Assembly (NCBI RefSeq): GCF_031846565.1
Contig: NZ_JAVRHL010000002.1
Coordinates: 744,001 to 808,000, forward strand
Reading direction: 5' to 3'
Source of the DNA: Tropicimonas_B omnivorans
Lineage (GTDB): Bacteria > Pseudomonadota > Alphaproteobacteria > Rhodobacterales > Rhodobacteraceae
DNA length: 64,000 bases
Part shown: positions 63,717 through 64,000 of the stretch, piece after piece
Numbering within the stretch: the stretch's first letter is position 1
Layout: each line of letters starts with the position of its first letter
Made by a program: the position numbers and the translations under genes
The notes under the pieces: model-generated
What the model was told of the DNA's origin: nothing
The model's input: the letters and a program-made list of their open reading frames with translations, nothing else
The model's database searches: none

Positions 63717-64000
63717 TCAGGTCAGCACGATCAGCGCCAGGATGGACGCGCCGAGCGCAGCGATTCCCGTGCCCTCGCGCAGGGTGATCCGTTCTTCGAA
63801 GAAGAGAACGCCGCCCGCGATCCCGAATAGCAGCTCGACCTGTCCGACCGCCTGCACCACGGCGGCATTCATCTGCGCGAAGGCCGCGAACCAGCAATAG
63901 CTTCCCGCGAGCGATGTCAGTCCGACGAGCAGTCCCGGCCGCCATGCGCGCAGCACGGCGACGATCTGCGGCCTGTCGCTGAGGGCGAACCACGCGGCCA
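63717..64000 (-). CDS. EamA/DMT family transporter, C-terminal part (cut by window edge)
   Basis: The minus-strand frame is open from the right edge to a TGA at 63717-63719, giving about 94 residues of the C-terminal end. It has three hydrophobic segments; the QAVGQVELLFGIAGGVLFFEERIT sequence and a glycine-rich last helix are typical of the second EamA repeat of drug/metabolite transporters. The start lies beyond the window. Substrate unknown. Confidence 0.85.
   Translation of the reverse strand, partial: AAWFALSDRPQIVAVLRAWRPGLLVGLTSLAGSYCWFAAFAQMNAAVVQAVGQVELLFGIAGGVLFFEERITLREGTGIAALGASILALIVLT

Overview
The window is a very GC-rich (by eye about two thirds G+C) stretch of alphaproteobacterial chromosome. 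Gene content and order point to the Rhodobacteraceae/Roseobacteraceae: a murD-ftsW-murG-murC-DUF2484-murB-ddl-ftsQ-ftsA-ftsZ-lpxC-bamD-recN run, dnaG-rpoD, nrdR-ribD, an RpoH with the alphaproteobacterial RpoH box, a PleD-type protein beside DUF3572, and an alphaproteobacterial LexA box of the form GTTC-N7-GTTC. I do not name a species. Almost everything is chromosomal housekeeping. I see no integrase, transposase, phage block or CRISPR array.

Layout. 1-3.6 kb: an unrecognised protein cut by the window edge, an inositol-monophosphatase (SuhB type), a rhomboid protease, tRNA-Leu(UAA) and an SDR. 3.6-21.3 kb: peptidoglycan precursor and division genes, many overlapping or a few bases apart, interrupted once by a flavin-dependent luciferase-like monooxygenase between murD and ftsW; then lpxC, bamD and recN. 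21.3-31.2 kb: metG (convergent with recN), a DUF1127/LysR divergent pair, an XRE regulator with hisN, guanine deaminase, an MgtE Mg2+ transporter overlapping a 5-formyl-THF cyclo-ligase, and a sarcosine-oxidase-alpha-like protein lacking its C-terminal half. 31.2-37 kb: dnaG, rpoD, rmuC. 37-39.6 kb: a membrane protein, two tandem paralogous secreted proteins translationally coupled to yjbQ, and an SDR.

39.7-46.8 kb: nrdR-ribD and ribE, with an inverted group-2 capsule block (kpsC, a Wza-like lipoprotein, kpsS) sitting between the two riboflavin genes. 47-53.4 kb: a ligase-associated exonuclease plus ATP-dependent DNA ligase pair, an M3 oligopeptidase and two nucleotide-binding oxidoreductases. 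53.8-58.1 kb: rpoH, an RluD-type pseudouridine synthase, DUF6476, an ImuA/RecA-like protein with an SOS box just upstream of its start, and an aldo/keto reductase. 58.1-62.4 kb: DUF3572, a PleD-like diguanylate cyclase whose receiver domains have lost their phosphoacceptors, and a compact ECF sigma / membrane protein / periplasmic metal-sensor operon preceded by a secreted EF-hand protein. 62.6-64 kb: DUF983, a NUDIX hydrolase and an EamA transporter cut by the right edge.

The items most worth a second look are the CnrYXH-like sigma operon with the His-rich EF-hand protein, the receiver-dead PleD homologue with an intact GGEEF and I-site, the SOS-boxed orphan ImuA-like gene, the paralogous secreted pair coupled to yjbQ, the truncated sarcosine-oxidase-like protein, and the acidic Trp/Pro-rich extension of FtsQ.
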